The notes below the pieces were generated by a model. That model made no database searches, was not told where the DNA came from, and saw only the letters and a list, made by a program, of their open reading frames with translations. A program made the position numbers and the translations under genes. Shown here piece by piece: positions 24,128 through 35,729 of a stretch of DNA of 64,000 bases. The stretch is from Tolypeutes matacus (taxonomy: Eukaryota > Chordata > Mammalia > Cingulata > Chlamyphoridae). Numbering within the stretch: position 1 is the first letter of the stretch; the number at the start of each line of letters is the position of its first letter. The stretch spans positions 27,953,763-28,017,762 of the forward strand of contig JAKSZT010053883.1 in NCBI GenBank assembly GCA_026826555.1, read 5' to 3'.

Positions 24128-25388
24128 AAATGGAGGAGGATTGTGGGAAGATAGTGGAGTAGGAATCTCTAGAAATCAGTCCCTCCACCAAAAACAGCTA
24201 TTAAACAGACAGAAGCTGTCTGAATCAACTATTTTGAAACTCCAGAGTCTAGAGAGAAGCAGGAGGCAGAGGCTGATAAATTGTGATCAATACCAGTGAG
24301 CTTCATCCTCCCTGCAGTGGCCTCCATTCCTTTTCCCCCAGTTTTGTGGTGGGCAGCAGTGGAGACTGGAGCTTGGGCTCCTGGTACAGCTTGTTGGTGC
24401 CAAAATGGGACATGAAAAGCTAGGCCTCCAAACTCTGTGTGTGTGTTCTGATCGCAAATCTCTACTTTTGACCAGCTACTTCAGATTACTGGGGGCCAGT
24501 TTTGAGGGTGGCCATTGTTCCATACCACCACCCCCACCTTTGGCAAAGGCAGCAGAGGAATCTTAGCGACAGTAACTTTCTTCAAACATATGGAAAACAG
24601 TTAAAGGGCTGCACCAACTAGGCAGGTGCTGACCCAAGAAAACACAGTTTCAAAAGCTATAGAAGAATCTCTAAGTGCCCTTGCTGGCTCTTCCTCCTGC
24701 CTTCTCCACTAAATGGAATGGAACCAAATGGAGTGCTCCTATTGTGGGCTCCTGGCCTTGTTCCAGAGGAATCAGAGTGCTCCCTGTGTGCAAACTGGGG
24801 TGCATGTATGTCAGTGCCAATCTACTGTGGTGAAAGTCTGAGAAACTGAGCCAGGAAAATTGCCCCCCTCCCAGGATTTGTCCTGAAGGCAGAGAACTGA
24901 CTTACAGACAGCTGGAACAGTGTGAGAAACAAGTTGAAGCAGCCTGGGCAAAGGACTACTTGTATTAAGTCATTCAAGAGAGCATCCAGGAGGAGGAGAT
25001 CTATTTCAAAGGGAGTAGAGGGAACTTCACTTGAATGCCTATAACCCTTAAGTGGAGAATTCCTAAGGGCACTCACAAGCACAAGCCCAGAAAAAAAGAG
25101 CAGGTACCACAGTTCCTGCTCCAGGCAGGCTAAGAAAAGGCAGAGAGGATCCTGAACTTCCCATTTGCTTCAGGCTGATCTTCTTGATAGGAGGGCTAAG
25201 CTCTGAAAGAAACCACAAGCCAAAATAAACCAATTTTCTAAGTCAGTGAAAGGTCCGTTTTGCCTTAGTTTGTTTTAATTAGCTCCTGACATTTAATAAA
25301 ATCTTGGTCATAACACTAGCTGAAAGCAAACTTAAGGAACAGACAGCTAAGGAACTAAATTCCAGAGTTAAAAGTTTAAAATATTAAA

Positions 25389-26360
25389 ATGTATAGTGTC
25401 CAAAAAAGATTACAGACTAAAATGGAACAGGCAATGAAGGCTCATACAAAGGAACAAAATAAAAATTCAGAAACCATAAATGAAGAGGACCAAATTCTGA
25501 ACTTACCAGATAGAGACTTTAAAAACATGATTTTCCATATGCTCAAGGAGATAAAGGAAAACAAGGAGAAAGAACAAGAGATATGATGGAAAACAATGAA
25601 TGAACAATATGAGAATCTCTTCAGAGAAATACTGGAGTTGAAGAATACAATAACTGAAATAAAATTTAAAAAATCCCTAGATGGCTTCAACAGCAGGTTG
25701 GAAGTGGCAGAAGAAAGAATCAGTGATCTTAAAGACAAAGCAAATGAAATGATTCAGGTTGGGAACCAGAAAGAAAACAGAATTAAAAAAAGAACAAACA
25801 GAGCCTAAGAGACCCCTGAGATATCATCAAGTGTACCAATATTTTGTGTTATGGGAACCACAGAAGGAGAAAGATGAGCAACAGGGGCAGAAGACATATT
25901 CAAAGAAAGAATGAGAGAAAACTTCCCAAATATAATGGAAGACATGAATATGCACATTCAAGAATCCCAATGAACCCCAAACAGGATAAAATCAATAAGA
26001 ACAATACCCAGGCACATAATACTCAAATTGTCCAATGCCAGGTACAAGAAGAGAGTTCTGAAAGCTGCAAGAGAAAAGCTTTAAAGCTATGTACAAGGGA
26101 ATCCTGATGAGATTCTCATAACTGATGAGAAAGTGCCAATATCTCATCAGAAATCATGGAGGCAAGAAGGCAGTGATGCAAAACATTTAAAGTGCTAAAG
26201 AAAACAATTGCCAACAAAGAATTTTATATCCAGCAAGACTTTCTTTAAAAAATGAGGGAGGGATTAAGATATTCCCAGATTTTAAAAAAGCTAAGGGAGT
26301 CAATTACCACTAAACCTGTCCTACAAGCAAGTCTAAAAGGAGTTCTTCTAACTGAAAGGA
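25389..26360 (+). pseudogene. L1-A ORF1 pseudogene
   Basis: ORF1p is the L1 RNA-binding chaperone that coats L1 RNA in the ribonucleoprotein. The frames at 25389-25586 and 25596-25808 are charged, leucine-patterned coiled-coil sequence; the second holds RLEVAEERISDLKDK, a motif typical of the L1 ORF1p coiled coil. After 25810 the RRM-like and C-terminal parts survive only in shifted frames. Two stops break it between 25586 and 25808 and further frameshifts follow. The region after 26100 matches the ORF1 C-terminal extension seen in L1M lineages. It cannot make a full protein. Confidence 0.85.
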
Positions 26361-26640
26361 AAGGACACTAGACAGTGGATCAAAACAGCATAAAGAAACA
26401 AAAATGTCCAATAAAGGTAACAATCTGGGTAATTATAAATGCCATTATTGTATTGCGTTTATTGTTATGTAACTACACCTGTTACTTCTTACAGATACTA
26501 AACTGCAAACACATCAAGAGTAATGAAAAGTCAATTATTTTTACATACAATGTACAAAGATATAATTTGTAATAAGTACCAAAAAGGCAGGGGAATCCCA
26601 GTGGGTTCCGTGTAATATTTTAGGTAATCTAAGCACCTCT

Positions 26641-26720
26641 TAAAATATATGTATATATATATATATATAAATAACATTTTTGTAAGCAAATACACATATA
26701 TGCATATATATTTATATATC
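26641..26720. repeat. TA-rich microsatellite inside L1-A
   Basis: Alternating TA and CATA units in the ORF1-ORF2 spacer of L1-A; likely slippage after insertion. Confidence 0.85.
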
Positions 26721-27271
26721 ATTTTGCAAATTTTGTATGTATTGTGAGAATTTTGATTTTTACCCATAATAAAAAAAAATAAAAAAAATTAAAAAAAATA
26801 AAAACAAAGAAAACAACAACAAAAAAAAGGCAGGGGAGATGGAGGGTTATAGCAACAGTGTATGTGTAACCTAATGAAGATAAGCTGGTATTAAATTAAA
26901 TATGGTTGTTACAAATATAGGGTGTTAAATTTTAACTCAATGGTAGCCACAAAGAAATATTCAGAAGGGGCTCAAAATATTACAATACAAAAAATACCAA
27001 ATAAATATGGAAGTAGACATTAATAGAAGAATTGCAGGTCAAAAAAGGTATAAGACTTACAAAGACAAAATAGCAAAATGGCAGATGAAAGTACCACATT
27101 ATCAATAGCTACTTTAAATGTAATGGATTAAACTCTCTAGTCAAAAGGCAGAGACTGGCAGAATAGATTTTTTTAAAAAGCATGACCCAACTATGCTATT
27201 TTTAAGAGACTCACCTTAAATTCAAAGACATAAGTAAGTTGAAAGTGAAAGGATAGAAAAAATATACCAGG

Positions 27272-27725
27272 TGTGATGGTTAGGCTAATGTGTCAACTTA
27301 TCCAGGTAATTGTGTTCAGGTATTTGGTCCGGCAAGCACTGGGCTAATTGTAATACGAAAACATTTATGGACTTTGGTCACCAGTGAGTTTACTGGGTGG
27401 ATGGCTGATTACATCTGCATCAATCAGAGAGATTTCCATCAGCAATGGGTGAAGCTTTTATCCAATCAGTTGAATACCTTAAAAGGGGAAGTGATTTCAA
27501 CATTCAGAGAGAATTTTCCAGCTTGTCTTTGGATAGCTAGTTTCTTCCAGAAACTCATCAAGGACCTTTCATTGGACTTTCATCAGAGCCCCTGGTTTGC
27601 TGCCTGCCTGTGGAACCTGGACTTGTGCACCCCCATGATCACATGAGAGACTCTTTATAAAATCTCATATTATTGACAGATGTCTCCTGTTGATTCTGTT
27701 TCCTGAGAGAACCCTGACTAATACA
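27272..27725 (+). mobile_element. Solo ERVL/MLT2-like LTR
   Basis: The element begins TGTGATGGTTAG and ends CTGACTAATACA, so it has the TG...CA ends of an LTR. It is flanked by a perfect 5-bp target duplication CCAGG (27267-27271 and 27726-27730). The terminal blocks, including 'gttgattctgtttcc' and 'gagaaccctgactaataca', match MLT2-type LTRs of ERVL as I recall them. The length of 454 bp is normal for such LTRs. No internal retroviral genes flank it, so it arose by LTR-LTR recombination, leaving a solo LTR. It interrupts the ORF2 endonuclease region of L1-A. The 118-codon frame at 27290-27646 lies inside it and is not a gene. Confidence 0.85.
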
Positions 27726-28383
27726 CCAGGCAAGTCGTGACTAAGAGACCTGGGGTAGCTATACTAATCTCAGATGAAATAGACCTCTTTTAGTAAAAAA
27801 AAAAAAAAAAAAAAAAAAAAAGTTACAAGGGACAAAGAACAACATTATATACTGATAAAGGGGTCAATTCAACAAGAAGACCTAACAGACAGAACCCAAA
27901 ATATATGAAGCAAATATTGACAGATATGAAGGGAGAAATAGGTGGTTCTACAGTAATAATAGGAGATTTCAACACACCACTTTCAATAGTGGATAGAACA
28001 TCTAGACAGAAAACCAAGAAGGAAAGAGGTGACTCGAATGATACTCTAAACTAGCTAAACCTAACAGACATATATAAAACACTTCACCCAACAACAGCAA
28101 AATACACACTCTTCTCGAGTGTACATGGATCATTCTCCAGGGTAGACCATATATTAGGTCACAAAACAAGTCTCAATAAATAAAAAAAAATATTGAAATC
28201 ATACAATCTTTCTTTTCTGATCACAAAGGGATAAAGCTAGAAATCAACAACAGAGAAAGAGATAGAAAGTTTACAAATATGCAGAAATTAAACAACAGAC
28301 TCAAACAACCAGTGGATCAAAGAAGAAATCACAAGGGAAATTAGAAAATGTCTTGAGGGAGTTGAAAATGAAAACACAATATA
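27726..28383 (+). mobile_element. L1-A LINE, part 2 (ORF2 endonuclease)
   Basis: Continues L1-A ORF2. The endonuclease motif GDFNTP is readable at 27962-27979, in the context IIGDFNTPLSIVDRTSRQ. A 37-nt pure A run (27795-27831) sits where other L1 copies have only a short A stretch. The piece ends where L1-B begins, just after GAAAATGAAAACACAA, and the next L1-A block is found at 34077. Confidence 0.9.
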
Positions 28384-31300
28384 GGGGACTTCTGGAATGA
28401 TGGAGGATTAGAGAGACACAGGACTTCTCTCCCAGAAAAATAGCTAGAGAACAGGCAGAAAAGGACTGGAAAAAAATGATCTTGGGTTTAAGGCACCAGG
28501 GGAAGGCTGGACATTGTCCAGAAGAAAAAAGGGCAAAGGGAGATATTATGGATGGGAAAATTATGTAAGTAAAAGTGTGTAGCTGCAGCTGCCAGCACCC
28601 ATCTTCCTACCCTTGGAGCAGACAGCTTTGAATTCTCTAGCCTCTTACCAGCAGCTACAGACAGAGGGGGCTCTCATGAAAGGGGAGGAAGAGGGACAAA
28701 GTTTTTTAAGGCTGATTCAGCTTTTGGCTAACAAATTTGGTCTGCTGTGTCCCACAAGTCCTTCCAGGCTGGGTGGGGTTGTGCGATTGCTTATCTTTGG
28801 AGCTGGAATGGGACTTAACACCCTCCTCACTGACCAAGACTGGTTGTTGAGGATGCAGAGGGGAGTGGAATTATTTCCTACCTGGGAAAACAGAGGGGGT
28901 TACCGGAAAAGATTGGAGAAGAGCCTCTAAGAAAGTTTGATTTGTGAGGCTCTGAATTGCCCTGAGACAGGATTTTTGTCACATTGTTCTGGTCAGGGTT
29001 GCAGTGAACATATTCTGACCAGAGTTTGAACTGAAAGATCTGCCAAAGAGCACCATCTGCTGGAGAACTAAGGACATGCATGTGAAAAAATTAAAAGTAA
29101 ATAAATGAGAGACTTTTTTGGGCCTTTACAGCCTCCCCCCCACCCCAAGGCAATTGGGAGTAGGTCTGCAACCCATTTCTGGGTCTATGATCCAGATTTG
29201 AGCAACTAAACAAGGATAATCCTAAAGAGTTATAACAGGTTGAGCAAGAATCAAAGAACTGCTCTAACACAGAGCCTCCCACCACTAAATCCCTATGCAA
29301 GAGAGAGAAATTCAGCCTCAGAGTAAACTCACCATCATAATCAGATGCCTAGATATCAGCAAAAAATTACAGCCATACTAAGAAAATGGAAGATATGGCC
29401 CATGCAAAGGACTATATCAAAGCCCCAGATGAAACACAGAATTTGAGACAACTAATCTCAAGGTCCATACAAATCTCCTAAATGAAAATCAACAGGTTGA
29501 AAGACAATATGGCTAGAGAGATAAATGACATCAAGAGGACACTGGGTGAGCACAAAGAAGAATTTGAAAACCAGAATAGAAAAATAATAGAGCTTATGGG
29601 AATGAAAGACACAATAGGTGAGATCAAAAACATATTAGAGGCATACAACAATGACTAAAATAATAAAAGAAATAATAAATGATGCAGAAGACAGACAGCT
29701 GAAATTGAAGAGAGAAAAGAACAGACAGAGACTAAAGAATGGAAAAAATTGAGCAGGGGCTCAGGGAGTTGAATGATAACACAAAGTGCAACAACATATG
29801 TGTCATGGGATTTCCAGAAGGAGAAGAGAAGTGGAAGGGGGCATAAAGAGTATTTGAGGAAATAATGGTGAAATATTTCCCAACTCTCATGCAAGAAATG
29901 AATTTACATGTCCAAGAAGCACAGCAAACACCAATCAGAATAAATCTGAATAGACCTACTACAAGACACATCCTATGAAGAATGTCAAATGCCAAAGATA
30001 AAGAGAAAATACTGAGAGCAGCAAGGGAGAAGCAAGTCATCACATACAAAGGATGCCCAGTAAGACTTAGTGCAGATTTCTCATCAGAAACCATGGAGGT
30101 GAGAAGACAGTCATATGATATAATTAGGATTCTGAAGAGAAAAATTGCCAGCCAGTAATTATTTATCCAGCAAAGTTGTCCTTCAAATATGAAGGTGAGT
30201 TTAAACTATTCACAAATAAACAGAAACTAAGAGAGTTCATATAAAAGAATCTGGTTTTGCAGGAAGCATTAAAGGAAGCCTTACATACTAAAAGAAAAAG
30301 ACAGGAGAAAGAGGCTTAGAGGAGAGTAGAGAAGGGAAGACTATCAAAAAGGATAACCAAACGAGAAAAAAACAAAAATAAGATATAACATATGAAAGCC
30401 GAAGAATAAAATGGTGGAAGTAAATACGCATTTACAGTAATACTAATTGAATGTGAATGGATTAAACTCCCCCAGTCAAAAAATATAGACTGACAGAATG
30501 GATTTAAAAAACATGAGCCATCCATATACTCTCTATAAGAGACTTACCTTAGATCCAGGGATACAAATCATCTGAAAGTGAAAGGTTGGAAAAGATATTA
30601 CTTGCAAACAGTAACCAAAAAAGAGCAGGGGTAGCTATACTAATCTTGGACAGAACAGATTTTAAACACAAAACGTTATAAGTGATGCAGAAGGCCATTA
30701 TATATTTTATAAAGGGACAATATACCAAGAAGAAATAACAGTCATAAATATCTATTCACATAACCAGGGTGCCCCAAAACACATGCAACAAACTCTGACA
30801 AAACTGAAGGGAGAAATAGGCATCTCTACAATAAGATTTGGAGACTTCAACTCACATCATTAGACAGAACTAGACAGAAGATTAACAAGGAAATAGAGAA
30901 CTTGAACAATATAATAAATGAGCTAGACCTAACAAACATATTCAAAATGTTGCATACCACGTCAGTGGGTTATACATTTTTCTCAAGTGCTCATAGATCT
31001 TCCTCCAGAATAGAACACATGTTGGGTCACAAATCAGGTCTCAATAAATATAAGAAAGATTAAAATTATACAAAGCACATTCTCTGATCAAAATGGAATA
31101 AAGCTAGAAATCAATAATATATGGGAAAGGGGAAATTTTGCAAATGTGTAGAGGTTAAACAACACACTCCTATGCACTCAGTGGGTCAAAGAAGAAATTG
31201 TAAAAAAAATTAGTAAATTCTCAAGACAGATGAAAATGAGAATACAACGTCTCAAAACTTATGGGATGCAGCAAAGGCAGTGCTGAGAAGGAAATATAAG

Positions 31301-32033
31301 CCTTTAGGGCTTATATTTAAAAATAAGACAAAGCTAAAATAAAAGACCTAATTGAACACTTGGAGGACCTAAAAAAAGAAGAGCAAACCAATCCCAAAGC
31401 AAGCAGAAGGAAGAAAAAAATAAAGATTAGAACAGAAATAAATGAAACTAAGAACAAAGAAACAGTAGAGAAAATCAACAAAACAAAAGCTGGTTCTTTG
31501 AGAAGATCAATGAAATTGACAAACCCTAGCTAGACTAACAAGGAAAAAAAGAGAGAAGATGCAAATAAATAAAAAATTAAAGAGAAGACATTACGACTGA
31601 CCCCACAGAAATAAAAAGGATCATAAAAGGATATTATGAAAAACGATATGCCAACAAATTAGACAACCTACATGAAATGGACAAATTCCTAGAAACACAC
31701 AAATAAACAACATTGGCTTTACAAGAAATACAAGAACTCAACAAGCCAATTACATTTAAAGAGATTGAATCAGTCATCAAAAATCTCCAACAAAGAAAAG
31801 TCCTGGACCGGATGGTTTTACAGGTGAGTTCTACCAAGCTTTTCTGTTTAAACTCTTCCAAACAAGTGAACAGGAGGGAAAATTACCCAACACATTTTAT
31901 GAAGTCAACATTACCCTAATACCAAAGCCAGATAAAGATACTACAAGAAAAGAAAATTACAATCCAATCTCTTTAATGAACATAGATGTAAAAATCCTCA
32001 ACAAATACTTGGAAATGGAATTCAATGGCATAT
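28384..32033 (+). mobile_element. L1-B LINE, part 1 (5' UTR, ORF1, ORF2 5' half)
   Basis: A second L1 inserted into L1-A. Its 5' end (GGGGACTTCTGGAATGATGG) differs from that of L1-A and L1-E. A 5' UTR of about 1 kb contains 'caccatctgctgg', shared with the L1-C 5' UTR. Broken ORF1 spans about 29380-30300, ORF2 begins about 30400, and reverse transcriptase sequence is readable near 31700-32030, for example [19 protein letters not shown]. Many stops and frameshifts. Interrupted at 32034. Confidence 0.9.
29380..30300 (+). pseudogene. L1-B ORF1 pseudogene
   Basis: Conceptual reading gives a coiled-coil stretch around 29510-29640 (DIKRTLGEHKEEFENQNRK, ELMGMKDTIGEIKNILEAY), closely related to the ORF1 of L1-C and unlike that of L1-A. 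Downstream RRM-like and C-terminal blocks are in several frames with frequent stops. As an L1 ORF1 it would encode the RNA-binding chaperone; here it is dead. Confidence 0.8.
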
Positions 32034-32575
32034 TTTTTTGAAATGTTTTATTTTAAAGAAGCTTTAGATTACACAAATGTTACATAAAAAATATAAGGGA
32101 TTCCCACATACCCCCCTCCCTCCCCCTCCCACACTTCCCCCATTAACAACATCTTTCATTAATGTGACAATGTTAATTGATGAACATTACAACTGATGAA
32201 CATATATTGAAGCATTGCTACTAACCATGGAATATAATTTACATTATAGTTAGCAATCTGTCCCACATGATTTTATAGGTTTTGAAAAAATGTATAATGG
32301 CCTGTATCCATCATTGCAATGTCATGCAGGTCAATTCCAATGTCCCAAAAATGCCCCCATGATACACCTATTCTTCCCTCTTCATCCCCTCAGAACCTCT
32401 GGTGGCCACTGCTTTTATATCAATAATACAAGTTCTTACATTGCTAGAATAATAATATGTCTATAACAGAATAATAATAACTCTACTTTAGTCCATTGTT
32501 CATTCCTCAGTCTTGAGTATTTTGAGACGGTGATGCCTACTCTATTTCTAATTGAGAGGGGCTTAGATCCCAACA
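32034..32575 (-). mobile_element. Noncoding retroposed module, antisense copy
   Basis: The reverse complement of this stretch aligns along its whole length with 43180-43690. Shared plus-strand blocks here include 'aagggattccca', 'cattaacaacatcttt', 'ggtggccactgc', 'tccattgttcattcc' and 'ggtgatgcc', in the inverse order of the 43180 copy. It begins with a T-rich run (32033-32039), as expected of an antisense poly(A) tail. Not coding. Confidence 0.75.
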
Positions 32576-32737
32576 ATGGTGGTGGGGTGATTTATGGGAA
32601 ACTTGTATGAGGATATAGATGATTGTTTTGTAAGTTAACAACTTATACTATACACTTATTATTTATGTATGTTCATGTATGAATGAAATACTTCAATAAA
32701 ATTTTATTAAAAATTTCAAAAAAAAAAAAAAAAAAAA
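32576..32737 (+). mobile_element. L1 3'-end fragment with poly(A) tail
   Basis: Sense 3' UTR end resembling that of L1-C (compare 42900-43053): 'gtggtggggtgatttatggg', 'atttatgtatgttcatgta' and 'cttcaataaaa', then 20 A (32718-32737). It directly abuts the antisense module, and both together interrupt the ORF2 of L1-B. Confidence 0.8.
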
Positions 32738-34076
32738 GAATTATATGCCACAACCAAGTGGGATTTATTCCTGGTATGCAAGGGTAGCTCAGCACAAGAA
32801 AGTCAATTAACATAATACACCACACTAATAAATTGAAGGAAAAAAAATCACATGATCATCTCAATTGATTCAGAAAAGGCATTAAAAAAAATCCAGTATC
32901 CTTTCTTGATAAAAATACTTCAAAAGATAAGAATAAAAGGAAAGTTCCTCAATATGATAAAGGGCATATATGAAAAACCCACAGCCAACATCATTCTAAG
33001 GGGGAAAGTTTGAAAGCGTTCTCTTTAAGATCAGGAACAAGACAAAGATGTCCATTGTCACCACCGTTATTAGACATTGTATTATAAATTCTAGCTAAAG
33101 CAATTAGATTAAAAAAAAAAAAAAAAGGCATCCAAATAGGAAAAGAGGAAGTAAAACTCTCACTATTCAGAGATAATATGGTCCTCTATTTAGAAAATTT
33201 TGAAATGTCTATGTCAAAGTTACTTGTGTAATAGAATTCAGCAAAGTGACAGGCTACAAAATCAAATTTCACAAATCAGTAATGCTTCTGTACACTAGTA
33301 TTCAACAATCTGTAGAGGAAATTAGGAAAAAATTATATTTACAATAGCAACAAAGACTCAAATACCTAGGAATCGATTTAACCAAAGATGTACAGGACCT
33401 ATATTCAGAAAACTACAAAATATTGCTTAAAGAAATCAAAGAAGACCTAAACAAATGAAAAGACATTCCATGTTCATGGATTAGAAGACTGAATGTCATA
33501 AAGATGTCAATCCTTCCCAAAATGATTTATAGATTCAATGAAATCCCAATCAAAATTCCAACAGCCTACTTTACAGAAATAGAAAAGGCAATTACCAAAT
33601 TTATTTGGAAGGGAAAAGGCACCCAAATAGCCAAAAACATCTTAAAAATAATAAAAATGTGGGAGGACTCTCATTGCCTGACCTTGAAACATATTACAAC
33701 TCTATAGTTGTCCAAACACCATGGTATTGGCATAAAGATAGACACTATGATCAGTGGAATGGATTGAGAGTCCAGAAATAGACCCTCACTTTTACAGCCA
33801 ACAGTTTTTGACAAACCTACCAAGTCCACATTACTGGGATAAAACAGTCTCTTCAACAAATAGTACTGGAAGAACTGGATATCCATAACCAAAAGAATGA
33901 AAGAGGACCCCTATCTCACTCCTTATATAAGAATCAACTCAAAATGGATCAAAGAACTAAATATAAAAGCAGGACCATAAAACTACTAGAAGAAAATGTA
34001 GGGAAAAATCTTCAAGATCTTATGGTAGGTGGTGTTTCTTGGACTTTACACCCAAAGCACAAGCAACAAAAGAAAA
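32738..34076 (+). mobile_element. L1-B LINE, part 2 (ORF2 RT and C-terminal region)
   Basis: Resumes L1-B ORF2 with 'gaattatatgccacaacca', the expected continuation. The reverse transcriptase active-site region reads LFRDN at about 33163-33177, where active L1 has FADD, so the aspartate pair is lost. The frame at 33504-33707 is a good L1 ORF2 match ([19 protein letters not shown]...). The copy ends near 34076 within the ORF2 C-terminal region, without 3' UTR or poly(A). Confidence 0.88.
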
Positions 34077-35729
34077 GATGTAGCAAAGGCAGTTATGGGA
34101 GGGAAATTTATAGCTCCAAATGCTTATATCAATAAAGAAGAAAGTTCTCAAATCAGAGCCATAGCCTCAAAACTGGAGGATCTAGAAAAAGAACAAACTA
34201 AACCCAAAGTGAGTAGAAGGAAGGAAATGACAAAGATTATAAGAGGTTATAAATGAAATAAAGAATTAAAAAAAAATAAAGAGAGCTAACAAAACCAAAA
34301 GTTGGTTCTTTGAAAAGATCAATCAAATTGACAAACTTTTATCTAGACTGACAAAGAAAAAAAAAAGAGGAGAGAACACAAATAATTAAAATCAGAAATA
34401 AAAAGGGGACATTACTAAAAACCCACAGAAATAAAAAGGACTAGAAAGGGATACTATGAACAATTATATGCCAACAAATTAGATAACCTAAAGGAAATGT
34501 ACAAATTCCTAGAAATACACAAACTACCTACACAGACTCAAGAAGAAATAGAAGATCTCAATAAACAAATAACTAGTCAGAGATTTTATCAGTAACTAGT
34601 AACCAAAAACCTCCCAAGAAAGAAAAGTCCAGGACCAGATGGCTTCACAGGGGAATTCTACCAGACATTCCAAGAAGAATTGACACCAATCCTGATCAAA
34701 CTCTTCCATAAAATTGAAGAGAGGCAACACTCCCTAATTCATTCTATGAGGCCAACATCAACCTCATACGAAAGCCAGATAAAGATACTACAAGAAAAGA
34801 AAACTACAGACCAATATCCATTATGAATATAGATGTAAAAATCCTTAACAAAATGCTAGCAAAATGAATCCAACGGTGCATCAAAAGAATTATTATCATG
34901 TTTAAGTGGGATTTATCCCAGATATATAAGAGTGGTTCAACATAAGAAAATCAATTAATGTAATACACTACATTAACAGAACAAAGGGGAAAAACTACAT
35001 GATCATTTTAATTGATGCAGAAAAGGTATTTGACAAAATCCAGCACATCTTCTTGATTAAACACTTAGAAAACTAAAAATAGAAGGAGACTTCCTCAACA
35101 TGATAAGGGCATATATGAACAACCTACAGGTCAACTGAAGATTTTCCTTCCAAGATCAGGAGCAAGATATTGTTGCCTACTGTCACCACTGTTATTCAAC
35201 ATTGTACTGGAAGTTATAGCTAGAGAAATTAGGCAAGAGAAACTAAAGGCAACTGAATTGGAAAGAATGTGGTGAAACATTTCCTATTTGCAATGACATG
35301 ATCTTATGCACAGAAAATCCTGAAAAATCCACAAGAAAGCTACCAGAACTAATAAATGAATTCAGCAAAGTGGTGAGGGTACAAGATCAACTTGCAAAAA
35401 CCAGTAGTGTTTCTATACTTAATAAATGAACAGCTGAAGTAGAAATCAGAAAATGAATTCCATTCTCAATAACAATTTAAAAAATCTAATACCTATGAAT
35501 AATTCTAACCAAGAATTGTACATGGAAAATTACAAAACATTGTTTAATAAAATCAAAGAAGACCCAAATAAATGGAAAGACATCCCTTGTTCATAGATTA
35601 GAAGACTAAATATTGTTAAGATGTCAATTCCACCCAAAGCGATTTATAGATTCAATGCAACCCCAGTCAGAATTCCAAGTCTTCTTCCAGAAATGGGAAA
35701 AACAATATCAAATTTATATGCAAAGATAC
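34077..35729 (+). mobile_element. L1-A LINE, part 3 (ORF2 middle, RT)
   Basis: Picks up exactly where part 2 stopped: 'gatgtagcaaaggcagttat' continues the ORF2 sequence lost at 28383. It contains the linker, the reverse transcriptase region with many stops (about 34600-35400) and the region after it. The RT active-site motif near 35286 is frameshifted. The piece ends at AATTTATATGCAAAGATA (35711-35728), which is duplicated after L1-C. Confidence 0.88.

Larger units (their letters stand above)
24128..27271 (+). mobile_element. L1-A LINE, part 1 (5' UTR, ORF1, start of ORF2)
   Basis: This is the 5' portion of an outer L1. It starts at the block GGAGGATTGTGGGAAGATAG (about 24128), which is shared with L1-E at 50963. 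Next come a roughly 1.2-kb 5' UTR, a broken ORF1 (about 25389-26360) and an AT-rich spacer containing a TA microsatellite (26641-26720). ORF2 (endonuclease) begins near 27090 and stops abruptly at the LTR insertion at 27272. The spacer and ORF1 end carry the 'catcagaaatcatggaggc' and 'aagaattttatatccagc' blocks known from L1M-lineage elements. The element resumes at 27726. Confidence 0.9.

Noticed and set aside
27290..27646. 118-codon open frame
   Set aside because: Lies completely inside the solo LTR and does not correspond to a retroviral protein.
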